From NCBI RefSeq assembly GCF_023823685.1, contig NZ_JAMXBF010000003.1:558001-622000 (forward strand): a stretch of 64,000 nucleotides of DNA. The letters are read 5' to 3'. The notes under the pieces are model-generated. The model had not been told where the DNA came from. It saw only the letters and a list, made by a program, of their open reading frames with translations, and made no database searches. The position numbers were made by a program, and so were the translations under genes. This stretch comes from Pseudomonas subflava (GTDB taxonomy: Bacteria > Pseudomonadota > Gammaproteobacteria > Pseudomonadales > Pseudomonadaceae). Positions 19,276 to 31,953 of this stretch are shown here, one piece after another (position 1 is the stretch's first letter; every line of letters starts with the position of its first letter).

Positions 19276-20181
19276 TTACTGCGCCGCCTGCATGGTCCGG
19301 GCGCGTTCGGCCTGTTTCTGCTGCTTGTAGGCCAGCGCCGCCGGTGCCACCTTGCTGACCTGGCCGGTTTCCAGCCACTTCTTCAGGCGATTGGCGTCGG
19401 CCATGTGGGTGTATTTGCCGAAGGCGTCCAGCACCACGAAGGCCACCGGCTTGCCGGCCATCTGGGTGCGCATCACCAGGCAGTGGCCGGCGGCGTTGGT
19501 GAAGCCGGTCTTGGTCAGCTGGATGCTCCAGTTGGCCTTGTGCACCAGGCTGTTGGTGTTGCGGAAGCCCAGGCTGTAGCGCGGCTTGGCGAACTGCTGG
19601 ACGTGCTCGCGGGTGCTGCTGAACTGGCCGATCAGCGGGAACTGGCCGGCGGCCTTGACCAGCTTGACCAGGTCGTTGGCGGTGGAGACGTTCTTCTCCG
19701 ACAGGCCGGTCGGCTCGCGGTAGCGGGTGTGGCGCATGCCCAGGGCCTGGGCCTTGGCGTTCATCGCCGCGACGAAGCCCGGCACGCCGCCCGGGTAGTG
19801 ATGGGCCAGGCTGGCGGCGGCGCGGTTCTCCGAGCTCATCAGGGTCAGCAGCAGCATGTCGCGGCGGCTCAGCTGGCTGCCGATGCGCACGCGCGAATAC
19901 ACGCCGCGCATCTCGGGCACGTCCTTGATCACGATGTTCAGCTGCTCGTCCAGCGACTGCCTGGCGTCCAGCACCACCATGGCGGTCATCAGCTTGGTCA
20001 CCGAGGCGATCGGCACCTGCAGGTCGGGGTTGCTGGAGTAGAGGATCTGGTTGGTCTTGAGGTCGACCAGCAGGGCGCTGCCGGAGGCGAGTTCCTGGGT
20101 CTGTGGCGCCGCCTGGGCGACGGGGGCGATGAGGGTCAGACAGGCCAGCAACAGGCCGGCGAAGGAGAGGGCTTTTTTCAC
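19276..20181 (-). CDS. pbpG: D-alanyl-D-alanine endopeptidase (PBP7-type)
   Basis: Periplasmic low-molecular-weight penicillin-binding protein of 301 residues, peptidase family S11, that cleaves D-Ala-meso-DAP cross-links in peptidoglycan. It has a signal peptide ([20 protein letters not shown]...AQA). The three active-site motifs are complete: SVTK (Ser60, Lys63), SEN (117-119) and KTG (224-226). No C-terminal amphipathic anchor of the PBP5 type is visible, which fits PBP7/PbpG. It is monocistronic and converges on the tRNA gene. Confidence 0.93.
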   Translation of the reverse strand: MKKALSFAGLLLACLTLIAPVAQAAPQTQELASGSALLVDLKTNQILYSSNPDLQVPIASVTKLMTAMVVLDARQSLDEQLNIVIKDVPEMRGVYSRVRIGSQLSRRDMLLLTLMSSENRAAASLAHHYPGGVPGFVAAMNAKAQALGMRHTRYREPTGLSEKNVSTANDLVKLVKAAGQFPLIGQFSSTREHVQQFAKPRYSLGFRNTNSLVHKANWSIQLTKTGFTNAAGHCLVMRTQMAGKPVAFVVLDAFGKYTHMADANRLKKWLETGQVSKVAPAALAYKQQKQAERARTMQAAQ

Positions 20182-20259
20182 TGTCGGGGTCCGCGCGGTT
20201 GATGTAAGCCTGGCGGTCCCTGCCAGCGAATGGCGGAGAGTATATGTGTGGCGCGCCGC

Positions 20260-21126
20260 TCAGGCGAGCGCGGACGCTCTACGGCGGCCCAGGTGCAGCA
20301 AGGCCATGGCGGCGAGGATGACCGCGCCGCCGGCGGCCAGGCGCGGTAGGTCGAAGTCGCGGTTCCAGATCAGCAGGTTGACCAGAAGGCCGGCCGGCAC
20401 GTGCAGCTCGTTCATGATCGCCAGGGTGCCGGCGTCCACCCGCGTACTGCCCTTAACCCACCAGTACAGGCCCAGCGCCGTGGCAAACAGCCCCATCCAC
20501 ACCAGCACGCCCCATTGCACGGCGGTGTGCGGCAGCTTGTCCGGATTGCCGAACAGCAGGAAGGAGGGCAGCACCAGCACCATCGCGCCGAGGAAGAAAT
20601 GGCCGAAGAAGCGGTGCAGCGGCTGCGTCGGCCGGTAGTGCAGGAGCAGGCGGCGGCACAGTACCTGGCCGGCGGCGAAGGTGGCGTTGGCGATCTGCAG
20701 CAGGACGAAGCCGAGCAGGTAATCGCCTTCCAGCTTGTCAAAACGGATGATCACCCCGCCGCCCACGGCGACCAGCGCGGCGAGCAGCGCCCAGGGGCTG
20801 AAGCGGCGGGCCAGGGCATCGTCGAGCAGGGTCACGTAGATCGGCGTGAGCACGGTGAACAGCAGCACTTCCGGCACCGTCAGCACCTGGAAGCTGCGGT
20901 ACAGACACAGGTAGGTGATGCCGAACTGCAGCGCGCCGGCCAGCCAGAAGCCGGCCAGCATCCGCCGCGGCAGGCCGCGCCAGACGGTGAAGGGCAGGAA
21001 GACCAGGGCGGCGATCAGCACCCGCGCCAGCACGGCAAAATCGCTGTCGACGCGGCCGGCCAGGTACTCGCCGATCAGGCTGAAGGAGAAGGCCCAGAGG
21101 GCCGTGACGACCAGCAGGTACGGCAT
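20260..21126 (-). CDS. EamA/DMT-family transporter
   Basis: Integral membrane protein of 288 residues with about ten helices and two EamA repeats (MPYLLVVTALWAFSFSLIGE... and VLVWMGLFATALGLYWWV...). ATG 21126 is one base past the aroE stop triplet (21128-21130), so it is coupled to aroE; the longer frame reading inside aroE is rejected. The family exports amino acids or small metabolites (YedA/RhaT superfamily); motif LTVPEVLLFTVLTPIYV is typical. The substrate cannot be inferred. Confidence 0.82.
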   Translation of the reverse strand: MPYLLVVTALWAFSFSLIGEYLAGRVDSDFAVLARVLIAALVFLPFTVWRGLPRRMLAGFWLAGALQFGITYLCLYRSFQVLTVPEVLLFTVLTPIYVTLLDDALARRFSPWALLAALVAVGGGVIIRFDKLEGDYLLGFVLLQIANATFAAGQVLCRRLLLHYRPTQPLHRFFGHFFLGAMVLVLPSFLLFGNPDKLPHTAVQWGVLVWMGLFATALGLYWWVKGSTRVDAGTLAIMNELHVPAGLLVNLLIWNRDFDLPRLAAGGAVILAAMALLHLGRRRASALA

Positions 21127-21127
21127 G

Positions 21128-21946
21128 TCAGCCCAGCTGTCGGCGCAGCTCGGCCAGCACCGGCGCGCCGTCCGGCCGCACGCCGCGCCAGACGAAGAAC
21201 GCCTCGGCCGCCTGTTCCACCAGCATGCCCAGGCCATCGAGGCAGCGCGCCGCGCCGTGCCCGGCGGCCCAGCGGTTGAAGGCGGTCGGTTCCTTGCCGT
21301 ACATCATGTCGTAGCAGACCGTGTGGCCGGGGCGGATCAGGCTCGGGTCGAGCGGCGGCAGCTCACCGACCAGCGAGGCCGAGGTGCCGTTGACGATCAG
21401 ATCGACCGGCTCGCTGAGCCAGTCGAAGCCGGCCGCGGCCACCGGGCCCAGGTCGGCGAATTCGCGCGCCAGTTGCTCGGCCTTCTCCACCGTGCGGTTG
21501 GCGATGGTCAGGCTCTGTGGCCGCTCGGCCAGCAGCGGCTCCAGCACGCCGCGCACGGCGCCGCCGGCGCCGAGCAGGAGGATGCGCTTGTCGGCCAGGT
21601 CGAGGCCGGCGTTCACCGTCAGGTCGCGGACCAGGCCGGCGCCGTCGGTGTTGTCGCCGAGCAGGCGGCCCTCATCGAGTTTCTTCAGGGTGTTCACCGC
21701 GCCGGCGCGGCGGGCGCGCTCGCTCAGCTCGTCGGCCAGGCGATAGGCCTCTTCCTTGAACGGCACGGTGACATTGCCGCCCCGGCCGGTTTCGAAGAAG
21801 GCGCGGGCGTAGCCGGGAAAGTCTTCCAGCGGCGCCGGCAGGGCCTCGTAGGTCAGGTCCTGGCCAGTCTGCTCGGCGAACAGGCGGTGGATCAGCGGCG
21901 ACTTGCTGTGGCCGATGGGGTTGCCGAAGACGCCGTAGCGGTCCAT
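21128..21946 (-). CDS. aroE: Shikimate dehydrogenase (NADP+)
   Basis: Enzyme of 272 residues reducing 3-dehydroshikimate to shikimate with NADPH in aromatic amino-acid synthesis. ATG 21946 follows AAGGA. The substrate site is [14 protein letters not shown] at the N-terminus. The catalytic Lys is in NVTVPFKE (about 65) and the Asp in [10 protein letters not shown] (about 100). The nucleotide loop is [10 protein letters not shown], followed by NRTVEKA for the NADP phosphate. Downstream is an EamA transporter; upstream lies a repeat cluster and then hemF on the same strand. Confidence 0.97.
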   Translation of the reverse strand: MDRYGVFGNPIGHSKSPLIHRLFAEQTGQDLTYEALPAPLEDFPGYARAFFETGRGGNVTVPFKEEAYRLADELSERARRAGAVNTLKKLDEGRLLGDNTDGAGLVRDLTVNAGLDLADKRILLLGAGGAVRGVLEPLLAERPQSLTIANRTVEKAEQLAREFADLGPVAAAGFDWLSEPVDLIVNGTSASLVGELPPLDPSLIRPGHTVCYDMMYGKEPTAFNRWAAGHGAARCLDGLGMLVEQAAEAFFVWRGVRPDGAPVLAELRRQLG

Positions 21947-21979
21947 GGAAAATCCTTCGAAGTTTGCCTGTCTGCGTAA

Positions 21980-22049
21980 GGTGGAAAACTCGCGCAGCGA
22001 TTTCCACCTACTGATGTGGGAGGTGGAAAAGCCTACGGCGTTTTCCACC
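21980..22049. repeat. Tandem palindromes between aroE and hemF
   Basis: Two successive hairpins share the same arms: GGTGGAAA/TTTCCACC (21980-22008) and GGTGGAAAA/TTTTCCACC (22022-22049). Units of this GTGGAAAAC type recur between Pseudomonas genes. They lie in the upstream region of aroE. Confidence 0.6.
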
Positions 22050-22055
22050 CTACAA

Positions 22056-22086
22056 CTCCCCGCGCCCTTTTATGGGGGCGGGGGGA
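22056..22086 (-). terminator. Possible terminator after hemF
   Basis: A strong GC stem (CTCCCCGCGCCC against GGGGGCGGGGGGAG, 22056-22086) lies 10 bases past the hemF stop. There is no clear T tract on the minus strand, so termination is only probable. Confidence 0.45.
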
Positions 22087-22096
22087 GAGGGCCGCC

Positions 22097-24157
<2,061 letters not shown>

Positions 24158-24163
24158 CGCAAC

Positions 24164-24721
24164 TCAGGACGGGCGGATCACGTCGCCCGTACGCAGATCA
24201 CGGATCAGGCTGGGGTTCTTGCGCCCGCCCAGGGCGCCGCCGAGCACGGCGTCCAGCTGGCGCGGAAAGTACTGCTCGACCCGCAGGCGCGAGCGCGCCG
24301 AGGGCCGCCCGGCCGGGTTGGCCGAGGTGGACACCAGCGGCCCGGTGAGGGCGCAGAGATCGCGCACCAGCGGGTGGTCGCTGACGCGCAGGGCGACGTT
24401 GTCGTGCTGCCCGGTGATCCAGCGCGGCAGGCGATCCTGATGTGGCACCAGCCAGGTGTTGGGCCCCGGCCAGGTGCTGGCCAGGCGGTCGATCCAGCGC
24501 TCGGGCAGGTCGTCGAGGAGAAAATCGAACTGCTCGATGCTGTCCGCCACCAGGATCAGGCCCTTGTGCACCGGACGCTCCTTGAGCGCCAGCAGGCGGT
24601 CCACCGCGGCCTCGTTCCAGGGATCGCATCCCAGGCCCCAGACGGCCTCGGTGGGGTAGGCGATCACCCCGCCTTCGCGTACCACCCGTGCCACTCGCTG
24701 TATGCGCCAACTGCCGTGCAT
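24164..24721 (-). CDS. tsaC: L-threonylcarbamoyladenylate synthase, TsaC type
   Basis: YrdC-fold enzyme of 185 residues that makes threonylcarbamoyl-AMP from Thr, bicarbonate and ATP for t6A37 modification of ANN-decoding tRNAs. ATG 24721 has a GGGGGCGAG upstream. Motifs: [19 protein letters not shown] (about 20-38), [13 protein letters not shown] (KxR...KxxP-like substrate site), WPGPNTWLV and [11 protein letters not shown]. The length fits TsaC without the C-terminal Sua5 domain. It lies 41 bp after dprA on the same strand, an arrangement conserved in many gammaproteobacteria. Confidence 0.95.
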   Translation of the reverse strand: MHGSWRIQRVARVVREGGVIAYPTEAVWGLGCDPWNEAAVDRLLALKERPVHKGLILVADSIEQFDFLLDDLPERWIDRLASTWPGPNTWLVPHQDRLPRWITGQHDNVALRVSDHPLVRDLCALTGPLVSTSANPAGRPSARSRLRVEQYFPRQLDAVLGGALGGRKNPSLIRDLRTGDVIRPS

Positions 24722-24762
24722 GCTCGCCCCCGATGCTCTGTTTGGCAGCGAGTTTACCCAGC

Positions 24763-25848
24763 TCAGACGGCGCGGTGTACCCAGCGCCCGGCCTCGCACA
24801 CTACCAGCCCCTCCAGTTCCAGCTCGGTCAAGGCGGCGAGGGTCTCGCCCAGGTCCAGGCCGCAGGCCCGGGCCAGACCTTCGCTGGTCTGCGGCGCGGC
24901 GCGCAGCTGATTCAGCAGCGGGCTTTCGCTGCGTGGCGCCTCGCCCGCGGTTGGCGGCAGCCGCTGCCAGCCACCCAGGGCCTGGAGAATGTCGTCCACG
25001 CTTTCCACCAGAGCCGCGCCTTCGCGGATCAGCTGATGACAGCCACGAGCGCCGGGATGGTGAATGGAGCCGGGAATCGCATAGACCTCGCGGCCCTGTT
25101 CGGCGGCCAGCCGCGCGGTGATCAGCGAGCCGCTGGACGGGCTCGCCTCGACCACCAGCACACCCAGCGAGAGGCCGCTGATGATGCGGTTGCGGCGGGG
25201 GAAATTGCCCGCCTGGGGCGGGCAGTCCAGCGGCAGCTCCGAGACCAGCGCGCCTCCGCCCTCGACGATGCGCGCGGCCAGGCCGACGTGACGCTGCGGA
25301 TAGAGGCGCTCCAGCCCGGTGCCGAGCACCGCCACGGTAGCGCCGCCGACTTCCAGCGCGCCCTGATGCGCCGCGCCGTCGATGCCGAGCGCCAGCCCGC
25401 TGGTGACGACGAAGCCGCCGCCGGCCAGGCTGCGGGCGAACGCGCATGCGGTGTCCAGCCCCGTGCGCGAGGCGCGGCGGCTGCCGACCATGGCCAGCTG
25501 CGGACGCTCGAGCAGCGCCGGATCGCCTTCGACGAACAACAGTGGCGGAGCATCGTCCAGCTCGGCGAGCAGCTCGGGGTAGGTCGGATCGTCCCACATC
25601 AGCAGATGCCGGCCCGGCTGCTCGAGCCAGCCCAGCGCATGTGCGGCGCGCTCGCGGATTTCGGCGTCGCGCCGCGGCTCGGCGCACGCGGCGGGCAGGC
25701 CGAGGGAGCGCCACGCGGCGGCGGGTGCGCTGAGGGCGGCGGAGGCATGGCCGAAGGCTTCCAGCAGGCGGCGGAAGCGCCGCGGCCCGAGCTCCGGCAG
25801 GCTGTGCAGGCGCAGACGCGCCTCCAGTTCGGCGGGGGAGATGTGCAT
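24763..25848 (-). CDS. dprA: DNA-processing protein A
   Basis: Single-strand DNA-binding protein of 361 residues that loads RecA on incoming DNA during natural transformation. The N-terminal SAM-like region precedes a Rossmann core (from about 115): [35 protein letters not shown] and [12 protein letters not shown] are the DNA-processing signature. A C-terminal winged helix (about 310-361; [25 protein letters not shown]) is present. It is probably co-transcribed with tsaC, downstream of the LysM gene. Confidence 0.95.
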   Translation of the reverse strand: MHISPAELEARLRLHSLPELGPRRFRRLLEAFGHASAALSAPAAAWRSLGLPAACAEPRRDAEIRERAAHALGWLEQPGRHLLMWDDPTYPELLAELDDAPPLLFVEGDPALLERPQLAMVGSRRASRTGLDTACAFARSLAGGGFVVTSGLALGIDGAAHQGALEVGGATVAVLGTGLERLYPQRHVGLAARIVEGGGALVSELPLDCPPQAGNFPRRNRIISGLSLGVLVVEASPSSGSLITARLAAEQGREVYAIPGSIHHPGARGCHQLIREGAALVESVDDILQALGGWQRLPPTAGEAPRSESPLLNQLRAAPQTSEGLARACGLDLGETLAALTELELEGLVVCEAGRWVHRAV

Positions 25849-25880
25849 GGCGATCGTCCTTGATCGTGGCCGGAAAGCAG

Positions 25881-25903
25881 AACCCCCGCACGGGGCGGGG
25901 GTT
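25881..25903 (-). terminator. Terminator/attenuator between LysM gene and dprA
   Basis: AACCCCCGC (25881-25889) and GCGGGGGTT (25895-25903) form a perfect nine-base stem with a five-base loop, followed on the minus strand by CTGCTTTCC. It lies just past the LysM stop codon and may reduce read-through into dprA. Confidence 0.6.
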
Positions 25904-25910
25904 CGGGGTG

Positions 25911-26951
25911 TTACGGGTTCTTCACCTTGTCCATCAACGCCAGGTCGCGGGTGGCGTAGAGCACCAGGCCATAGCTGAGCTTCTCGTAGGTGCGGAACAC
26001 CATCAGCAGGCCGGAACGCTCGTCCGGGATCTTCACCGACTCGCCGGTGATGCGATCACGCACGGTCTCGCCGGTCTTGTAAATGGCCAGCACGTTGCCT
26101 TCGCTGAGGCCATCGATCTTGCCCTTGTTGATGGTCACCACGTCGTACTGACCGACCCGGCTCACACCGCGCGGCACGTCCAGGATGACACCGTTTACTT
26201 CGGCCTCCGGCTCGCTGGGCATGAAGGTGGAGTTGACGGCGCGTTCTTCGGTCGGGAACAGGCGGTCGCCGAGGCGCACTTCCTGGGTCGAGCGGGTCAG
26301 GTTAAGCGTGGCGATGTCGCCCTCATGAGCCAGCACCTCGACGGTACCGATATCGTCGGCATTGATGCCGAGGAATTCCTTGGTCTCGGGGTCGGTATAG
26401 ACCTTGCCCTGGCGGAAGATGCCGTAGACCGATTGCGCGTCGGCGAACTCGCCGCGGCCGTAGATGCGGTCGCCTGCGCCGGCGATCACGCTCTCCTGCC
26501 GGCCCGCGACGATGTACGGCTGGGCCGCGAACTCTTCGGCACTATTCACGATCCGATTGCTCAGCAGGAAACTGTTGATGGCTTCCAGCGGGATGGTCGG
26601 AATGGCTTCGGCCATCGGCGTGCTGCGCACCTTGGGCGACAGCTTGATGGTGCCGCGCGAGGCGCCGCGGTTGAGCATCAGGCGCGGTTGGCCGTCGATG
26701 TAGACCAGGCTAAGGGTGTCGCCCGGGTAGATCAGGTGCGGGTTTTCGATTTGCGGATTGGCGTGCCACAGCTCGGGCCACTTCCAAGGCTGGCTGAGGA
26801 ATTTGCCGGAGATGTCCCAGAGGGTATCGCCCTTGACCACCGTATAACGGTCCGGATGACCATCCTTGAGCTGCACTTCGGCCTGGACCAGTCCGGCCTG
26901 GGCCAGACCGCCCGCGGCGACCAGCAGCAGGGCGAGTAGTGATTTCCTCAT
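25911..26951 (-). CDS. LysM-domain exported protein
   Basis: Predicted periplasmic protein of 346 residues. ATG 26951, with AAGGGA upstream, gives a clean signal peptide ([20 protein letters not shown]). One LysM peptidoglycan-binding domain follows (about 35-85; [29 protein letters not shown]). The rest is a beta-rich domain of unknown function conserved in gammaproteobacteria. It heads the minus-strand group with dprA and tsaC and is divergent from def. A cell-wall role is inferred from LysM only. Confidence 0.88.
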   Translation of the reverse strand: MRKSLLALLLVAAGGLAQAGLVQAEVQLKDGHPDRYTVVKGDTLWDISGKFLSQPWKWPELWHANPQIENPHLIYPGDTLSLVYIDGQPRLMLNRGASRGTIKLSPKVRSTPMAEAIPTIPLEAINSFLLSNRIVNSAEEFAAQPYIVAGRQESVIAGAGDRIYGRGEFADAQSVYGIFRQGKVYTDPETKEFLGINADDIGTVEVLAHEGDIATLNLTRSTQEVRLGDRLFPTEERAVNSTFMPSEPEAEVNGVILDVPRGVSRVGQYDVVTINKGKIDGLSEGNVLAIYKTGETVRDRITGESVKIPDERSGLLMVFRTYEKLSYGLVLYATRDLALMDKVKNP

Positions 26952-27084
26952 ACGGTGAATCCCTTTATTATGTGGCTGGCGCCTGAAGGCCGCGGAAACA
27001 GCGGCTTTTGAGCCGTTTTTCAAAGCTGCTCATCATCTTAGCAGCGGTTTTTTACTTTATTCCACAAGTGCATCACAAACAGCC

Positions 27085-27591
27085 ATGGCCATTCTAAACA
27101 TCCTCGAATTCCCCGATCCGCGCCTGCGCACCATCGCCAAGCCGGTGACCGTTTTCGACGCCGCACTCTCGCAGCTGATCGATGACATGTTCGAGACCAT
27201 GTACGCCGCGCCCGGCATCGGTCTGGCCGCCACGCAGATCAACGTTCACAAGCGGGTGGTGGTGATGGACCTGTCCGAGGACAAGTCCGAGCCGCGGGTA
27301 TTCATCAATCCCGAGTTCGAGTCGCTGACCGAGGAGATGGACCAGTATCAGGAAGGCTGCCTCTCGGTACCCGGCTTCTACGAGAACGTCGACCGCCCGC
27401 AGAAGGTGCGGATCAAGGCCCAGGACCGCGACGGCAGCCACTACGAGCTGGTCGCCGAAGGCCTGCTCGCCGTGTGCATCCAGCACGAGTGCGATCACCT
27501 CAACGGCAAGCTGTTCGTCGACTACCTGTCCACGCTCAAGCGCGACCGGATCAAGAAGAAGCTGGAAAAACAGCACCGCCAGCAGGCTTGA
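27085..27591 (+). CDS. def: Peptide deformylase
   Basis: Metalloenzyme of 168 residues that removes the N-formyl group from nascent proteins. All three motifs are present: GIGLAATQ (about 45-52), EGCLS (about 90-94; metal Cys) and HECDHLNG (about 132-139; two metal His and the catalytic Glu). ATG 27085 has no convincing Shine-Dalgarno, only CACAAACAGCC upstream. fmt follows 61 bp later with a terminator-like hairpin in between. Confidence 0.97.
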   Translation: MAILNILEFPDPRLRTIAKPVTVFDAALSQLIDDMFETMYAAPGIGLAATQINVHKRVVVMDLSEDKSEPRVFINPEFESLTEEMDQYQEGCLSVPGFYENVDRPQKVRIKAQDRDGSHYELVAEGLLAVCIQHECDHLNGKLFVDYLSTLKRDRIKKKLEKQHRQQA

Positions 27592-27604
27592 TCCTCCGAC
27601 TCCC

Positions 27605-27634
27605 AAAGGCTTGCTCCGGCAAGCCTTTTTCTTT
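27605..27634 (+). terminator. Terminator-like hairpin between def and fmt
   Basis: AAAGGCTTGC (27605-27614), TCCG loop, GCAAGCCTTTTTC: a near-perfect stem followed by a T tract. It is a textbook intrinsic terminator placed inside an otherwise contiguous operon, so it probably attenuates fmt-rsmB-trkA relative to def. Confidence 0.75.
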
Positions 27635-27652
27635 TCATGCAGTGAGTGATCC

Positions 27653-28585
27653 ATGCGCATCGTTTTCGCCGGCACCCCGGAATTCGCCGCCCAGCATTTG
27701 CAGGCCCTGCTCGATGCGGGTAAGCAGGTAGTCGCCGTCTACACACAACCGGACCGCCCGGCCGGCCGCGGGCAGAAGCTGATGCCCAGCCCGGTGAAGC
27801 AGTTGGCCCTGCAGCACGCTATCCCGGTGTACCAGCCGCAGACCTTGCGCGACCAGGCCGCCCAGGCCGAACTGGCCGCGCTCCAGCCAGACCTGATGGT
27901 GGTGGTCGCCTACGGCCTGATCCTGCCGCAAGTGGTGCTGGACACCCCGCGTCTGGGCTGCATCAACAGCCACGCCTCACTGCTGCCGCGCTGGCGCGGC
28001 GCCGCGCCGATCCAACGCGCGGTGCAGGCCGGCGATGCCGAATCCGGCGTCACCGTCATGCAGATGGAGGCTGGCCTGGACACCGGCCCCATGCTGCTCA
28101 AAGTCAGCACCGCCATCAGCGCCGACGACACGGGTGGCAGCCTACATGATCGTCTGTCGCAGCTGGGCTCCCAGGCCGTGGTCGAAGCCGTAAGCAAACT
28201 GGCCGCCGGCGAGCTACGTGGCGAAGTGCAGGACGACAGTCTGGCCACCTACGCCCACAAGCTGAACAAGGACGAGGCGCGCCTGGACTGGAGCCGCCCC
28301 TCCGTGGAGCTGGAGCGTCTGGTGCGCGCCTTCAACCCTTGGCCGATCTGCCACAGCACGCTGAATGGCGAACCGCTCAAGGTGCTGGCCGCGCAACTGG
28401 GCGAGGGCAGCGGCGCTCCGGGTACCGTGCTCGCCGCCGACAAGAGTGGCCTGACCGTCGCCTGCGGCGAGGGCGCCCTGCGCCTGACGCGCCTGCAGCT
28501 GCCCGGCGGCAAGCCGCTGGCCTTCAGTGATCTGTACAACAGCCGACGCGAGCAGTTCGCCGCCGGCCTGGTGCTCGGCCAATGA
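27653..28585 (+). CDS. fmt: Methionyl-tRNA formyltransferase
   Basis: Enzyme of 310 residues that formylates initiator Met-tRNA with 10-formyl-THF. The N-terminal domain has [29 protein letters not shown] (loop contacting tRNA), the catalytic Asn-His region [20 protein letters not shown] (about 105-125), and [11 protein letters not shown] with the catalytic Asp. The C-terminal OB-like domain begins near 205. It overlaps rsmB by four bases (ATGA at 28582). Confidence 0.97.
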   Translation: MRIVFAGTPEFAAQHLQALLDAGKQVVAVYTQPDRPAGRGQKLMPSPVKQLALQHAIPVYQPQTLRDQAAQAELAALQPDLMVVVAYGLILPQVVLDTPRLGCINSHASLLPRWRGAAPIQRAVQAGDAESGVTVMQMEAGLDTGPMLLKVSTAISADDTGGSLHDRLSQLGSQAVVEAVSKLAAGELRGEVQDDSLATYAHKLNKDEARLDWSRPSVELERLVRAFNPWPICHSTLNGEPLKVLAAQLGEGSGAPGTVLAADKSGLTVACGEGALRLTRLQLPGGKPLAFSDLYNSRREQFAAGLVLGQ

Positions 28586-29895
28586 ACCCCCGCCTGGCCG
28601 CCGCTCGCGCCCTGGCCGCCGTGCTCAACGGCAAGGCCTCGCTGGGTAGCAGCCTGCCGCCGCTGCTGGACAGGGTCGAGCCGCGTGGCCGCGGCCTGGC
28701 CCAGGACTTGGCCTTCGGCACCGCACGCTGGCAACCGCGCCTGCAGCTGCTCGCCGACAAGCTGCTGCAGAAGCCGTTCAAGGCGGCCGACCGCGACGTC
28801 GAGGCCCTTCTGTTGATCGGCCTGTACCAGCTGCTGCATACCCGAATCCCGGCCCATGCCGCCATCGGCGAGACGGTGGCCTGCGTCGACAAGCTGAAGA
28901 AATCCTCGCTCAAGGGCCTGCTCAACGGCGTGCTGCGCAACGCGCAGCGCGAGCACGAGGCGCTGTTCGCCGAACTGGACCGCGACCCGGTGCTGCACAC
29001 CGCACATCCGCGCTGGCTGCAGAAGCGCCTGAAGGCCGACTGGCCCGAGCACTGGCAGGCCATCTGCGCCGCCAATAACGAACACCCGCCGCTGCTGCTG
29101 CGGGTCAATCGCCGCCATGGGGGCCGTGATGCCTACCTCGCCGAACTACGCGGCGCCGGCCTCGAAGCCGAGCCTTGCGCCTTCAGCCGCGACGGCATCC
29201 GCCTGCTGCAGCCCTGTGACGTGACGACCCTGCCGGGCTTCGCCGAGGGCCGCGTCAGCGTGCAGGACGAGGCCGCGCAGCTGGCCGCCGACCTGCTGGA
29301 TCTGGCACCCGGCCAGCGCGTACTGGACGGCTGCGCGGCACCCGGCGGCAAGACCTGCCACTTGTTGGAAGCCCAGCCGCAACTGAGCGAAGTGATCGCC
29401 CTGGATCTGGAGCCGAGTCGCCTGGCCCGGGTGCAGGAGAACCTCGACCGCCTCAAGCTCGAAGCCACCCTGATCGCCGCCGACGGCCGCGACGTGGCCA
29501 CCTGGTGGGACGGCAAGCCGTTCCAGCGCATCCTGCTCGACGCCCCTTGCTCGGCCACCGGGGTGATCCGCCGCCATCCGGACATCAAGCTGACCCGCCA
29601 GGCCGACGACATCACCGCCCTGGCCAAGCTGCAGGGCGAGCTGCTCGATGCCCTCTGGCCGACCCTGGAGGTCGGCGGCGTGCTGCTCTATGCCACCTGC
29701 TCGGTGCTGCCGGAGGAGAATCGCGACAATATCGCCGCCTTCCTCGCCCGCACCCCTGGCGCGCGCGAGCTGGATATTCCCGGCGCCTTCGGCCTCAAGC
29801 AGGCCCACGGCCGCCAGCTGCTGCCGCAGGCCGAGGGCCACGACGGGTTCTACTATGCCAAGCTGATCAAGATCGCCGCGGCACCGCGCGGCTAA
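28582..29895 (+). CDS. rsmB: 16S rRNA m5C967 methyltransferase
   Basis: SAM-dependent methyltransferase (Fmu/Sun) of 437 residues. The N-terminal NusB-like domain is at about 1-140 ([31 protein letters not shown]). The catalytic domain has [11 protein letters not shown] (SAM site, about 252), [11 protein letters not shown] (Cys in the PC motif, about 317) and [12 protein letters not shown] (catalytic Cys, about 370). It is coupled to fmt by ATGA overlap and followed by trkA 11 bases later. Confidence 0.96.
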   Translation: MNPRLAAARALAAVLNGKASLGSSLPPLLDRVEPRGRGLAQDLAFGTARWQPRLQLLADKLLQKPFKAADRDVEALLLIGLYQLLHTRIPAHAAIGETVACVDKLKKSSLKGLLNGVLRNAQREHEALFAELDRDPVLHTAHPRWLQKRLKADWPEHWQAICAANNEHPPLLLRVNRRHGGRDAYLAELRGAGLEAEPCAFSRDGIRLLQPCDVTTLPGFAEGRVSVQDEAAQLAADLLDLAPGQRVLDGCAAPGGKTCHLLEAQPQLSEVIALDLEPSRLARVQENLDRLKLEATLIAADGRDVATWWDGKPFQRILLDAPCSATGVIRRHPDIKLTRQADDITALAKLQGELLDALWPTLEVGGVLLYATCSVLPEENRDNIAAFLARTPGARELDIPGAFGLKQAHGRQLLPQAEGHDGFYYAKLIKIAAAPRG

Positions 29896-29906
29896 TGGAG
29901 CTCTAG

Positions 29907-31280
29907 GTGAAAATCATCATTCTCGGCGCAGGCCAGGTCGGCGGCACCCTGGCGGAGCACCTGGCCAGCGAGGCCAACGACATCACCGTGGTCGACACCG
30001 ATGCCGACCGCCTGCGCGATCTCGGCGACCGCCTGGACATCCGCACCGTGGTGGGCCGCGGCTCCTTCCCCACCGTGCTGCGTCAGGCCGGCGCCGACGA
30101 CGCCGACATGCTGGTGGCGGTGACCAACAGCGACGAGACCAACATGGTCGCCTGCCAGGTCGCCTACACCCTGTTCCACACCCCGACCAAGATCGCCCGG
30201 GTGCGCGAGTCGGCCTACCTGACCCGCGAGGCGCTGTTCGACAACGAGGCCATCCCGGTCGACGTGCTGATCAGCCCCGAGCAGGTGGTGACCAACTACA
30301 TCAAGCGCCTGATCGAGTATCCCGGCGCCCTGCAGGTGATCGACTTCGCCGAGGGCAAGGCCCAGCTGGTGGCGGTCAAGGCCTACTACGGCGGGCCGCT
30401 GGTGGGTCAGCAGCTGCGCCAGCTGCGCGAACACATGCCCAATGTCGACACCCGCGTGGCCGCCATCTTCCGCCGCAACCGGCCGATCATGCCGAAGGGC
30501 GACACGGTGATCGAGGCCGATGACGAGGTGTTCTTCATCGCCGCCAAGGCGCACATCCGCGCGGTGATGAGCGAGTTGCGCCGCCTCGAAGACAGCTACA
30601 AGCGCATCGTTATCGCCGGCGGCGGGCATATCGGCGAGCGCCTGGCCGAGGCCATCGAGAGCCGCTACCAGGTGAAGATCATCGAGATGAACCCGGCGCG
30701 CTGCCGCTACCTGTCGGACAACCTGGAAAGCACCATCGTGCTGCAGGGCAGCGCCTCCGACCGCGACCTGCTGGTGGAGGAGAACATCAACGAGGCCGAC
30801 ATCTTCCTCGCTCTGACCAACGACGACGAGGCCAATATCATGTCCTCGCTGCTGGCCAAGCGCCTGGGCGCGCGCAAGGTGATGACCATCATCAACAACC
30901 CGGCCTACGTCGACCTGGTCCAGGGCGGCGATATCGATATCGCCATCAGCCCGCAGCTGGCCACCATCGGCACCCTGCTGACCCACGTGCGCCGCGGCGA
31001 CATCGAGAGCGTGCACAGCCTGCGTCGTGGCGCGGCCGAAGCCATCGAGGCCATCGCCCATGGCGACGCGCGCTCGAGCAAGGTGGTCGGCAAGATGATC
31101 GAGGAGATCGCCCTGCCGCCGGGTACCACCATCGGCGCGGTGATCCGCGACGAGGAGGTGCTGATCGCCCATGACGACACGGTCATCGCATCCGGCGACC
31201 ACGTGATACTGTTCCTCGTCGACAAGAAGTACATCCGCGACGTGGAGCGCCTGTTCCAGGTCGGTCTGACCTTCTTCTGA
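29907..31280 (+). CDS. trkA: Trk potassium uptake peripheral protein TrkA
   Basis: Cytoplasmic NAD-binding regulator of the TrkH/TrkG potassium channel, 457 residues. It has two RCK repeats, each with a Rossmann loop: [17 protein letters not shown] at the N-terminus and [17 protein letters not shown] near 235, and two RCK_C domains (about 140-215 and 370-457). GTG 29907 is the start, 11 bases after rsmB, with GGAG nearby. No trkH is present in the window. Confidence 0.96.
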   Translation: MKIIILGAGQVGGTLAEHLASEANDITVVDTDADRLRDLGDRLDIRTVVGRGSFPTVLRQAGADDADMLVAVTNSDETNMVACQVAYTLFHTPTKIARVRESAYLTREALFDNEAIPVDVLISPEQVVTNYIKRLIEYPGALQVIDFAEGKAQLVAVKAYYGGPLVGQQLRQLREHMPNVDTRVAAIFRRNRPIMPKGDTVIEADDEVFFIAAKAHIRAVMSELRRLEDSYKRIVIAGGGHIGERLAEAIESRYQVKIIEMNPARCRYLSDNLESTIVLQGSASDRDLLVEENINEADIFLALTNDDEANIMSSLLAKRLGARKVMTIINNPAYVDLVQGGDIDIAISPQLATIGTLLTHVRRGDIESVHSLRRGAAEAIEAIAHGDARSSKVVGKMIEEIALPPGTTIGAVIRDEEVLIAHDDTVIASGDHVILFLVDKKYIRDVERLFQVGLTFF

Positions 31281-31299
31281 GCCACGAGGCGCCCTTGGC

Positions 31300-31632
31300 A
31301 TGACCACGCCCGAATCCCTGGAAAAACTGCTGGCCCGTGGGGTGGACAACGCCCTGCTACGCTTCGGCCTGGGCAAGGCCTACCTGGATGGCAACCAGCC
31401 CGACGCGGCGGCCAAGCACCTGCAGAAATGCCTGGGCTTCGATCCCAATTACTCGGCGGCGTGGAAGCTGCTGGGCCAGGCGTGCCAGCGTCGGGAGATG
31501 TTCGAGGAAGCGCGCCAGGCGTGGCACAATGGCCTGGAAGTGGCGCGCAAACGCGGCGACAAGCAGACCGAGAAGGAAATGATGGTTTTCCTGCGCCGCC
31601 TGGAGAAGGTGGCTGGCAATGAGGGCCGCTAG
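31300..31632 (+). CDS. Small TPR-repeat protein
   Basis: Protein of 110 residues with about two tetratricopeptide units (ALLRFGLGKAYLDGNQPDAA; SAAWKLLGQACQRREMFEEA), probably a protein-protein adaptor. It has no signal peptide. It follows trkA by 19 bases on the same strand and its 3' end overlaps the convergent PilZ gene by four bases. It is a conserved Pseudomonas hypothetical protein at this position; function unknown. Confidence 0.85.
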   Translation: MTTPESLEKLLARGVDNALLRFGLGKAYLDGNQPDAAAKHLQKCLGFDPNYSAAWKLLGQACQRREMFEEARQAWHNGLEVARKRGDKQTEKEMMVFLRRLEKVAGNEGR

Positions 31633-31895
31633 TCGCGCTGGAACTTGAGGGCGACGCCACTGGGTTCGAAGCGGATCACCTGCATCTGCACCACGGGCGC
31701 CGGAATCGGCAGGCCCTGGACCTGGCCCTGGACCACCTCACCGATCTGCAACAGGCGCTGGGCATCGTCGATCACCACGAACACGCCGCTCTCGGAGATA
31801 TCCCGGGTGGTCACCAGCATCTGCCCGTGCAGCGGATGGTCGATACGCAGCTGGACCTTGAGCGGGGTACGCAGGTGATCGCGCTTGTTGTCCAT
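31629..31895 (-). CDS. PilZ-domain protein
   Basis: Single-domain PilZ protein of 88 residues, a likely c-di-GMP receptor. The two binding motifs are visible: RxxxR in KRDHLRTPLKV near the N-terminus, and the DxSxxG motif in RDISESGVFV (about 32-41). It lacks any fused output domain. It converges on the TPR gene with a four-base overlap and lies 58 bp downstream of the acyltransferase gene on the same strand. Confidence 0.9.
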   Translation of the reverse strand: MDNKRDHLRTPLKVQLRIDHPLHGQMLVTTRDISESGVFVVIDDAQRLLQIGEVVQGQVQGLPIPAPVVQMQVIRFEPSGVALKFQRD

Positions 31896-31953
31896 GCCTG
31901 TCCTGTCGTGGTGAGAAAAAGTGCTCTGACGGTACTGACTTACACGCAGCGCA

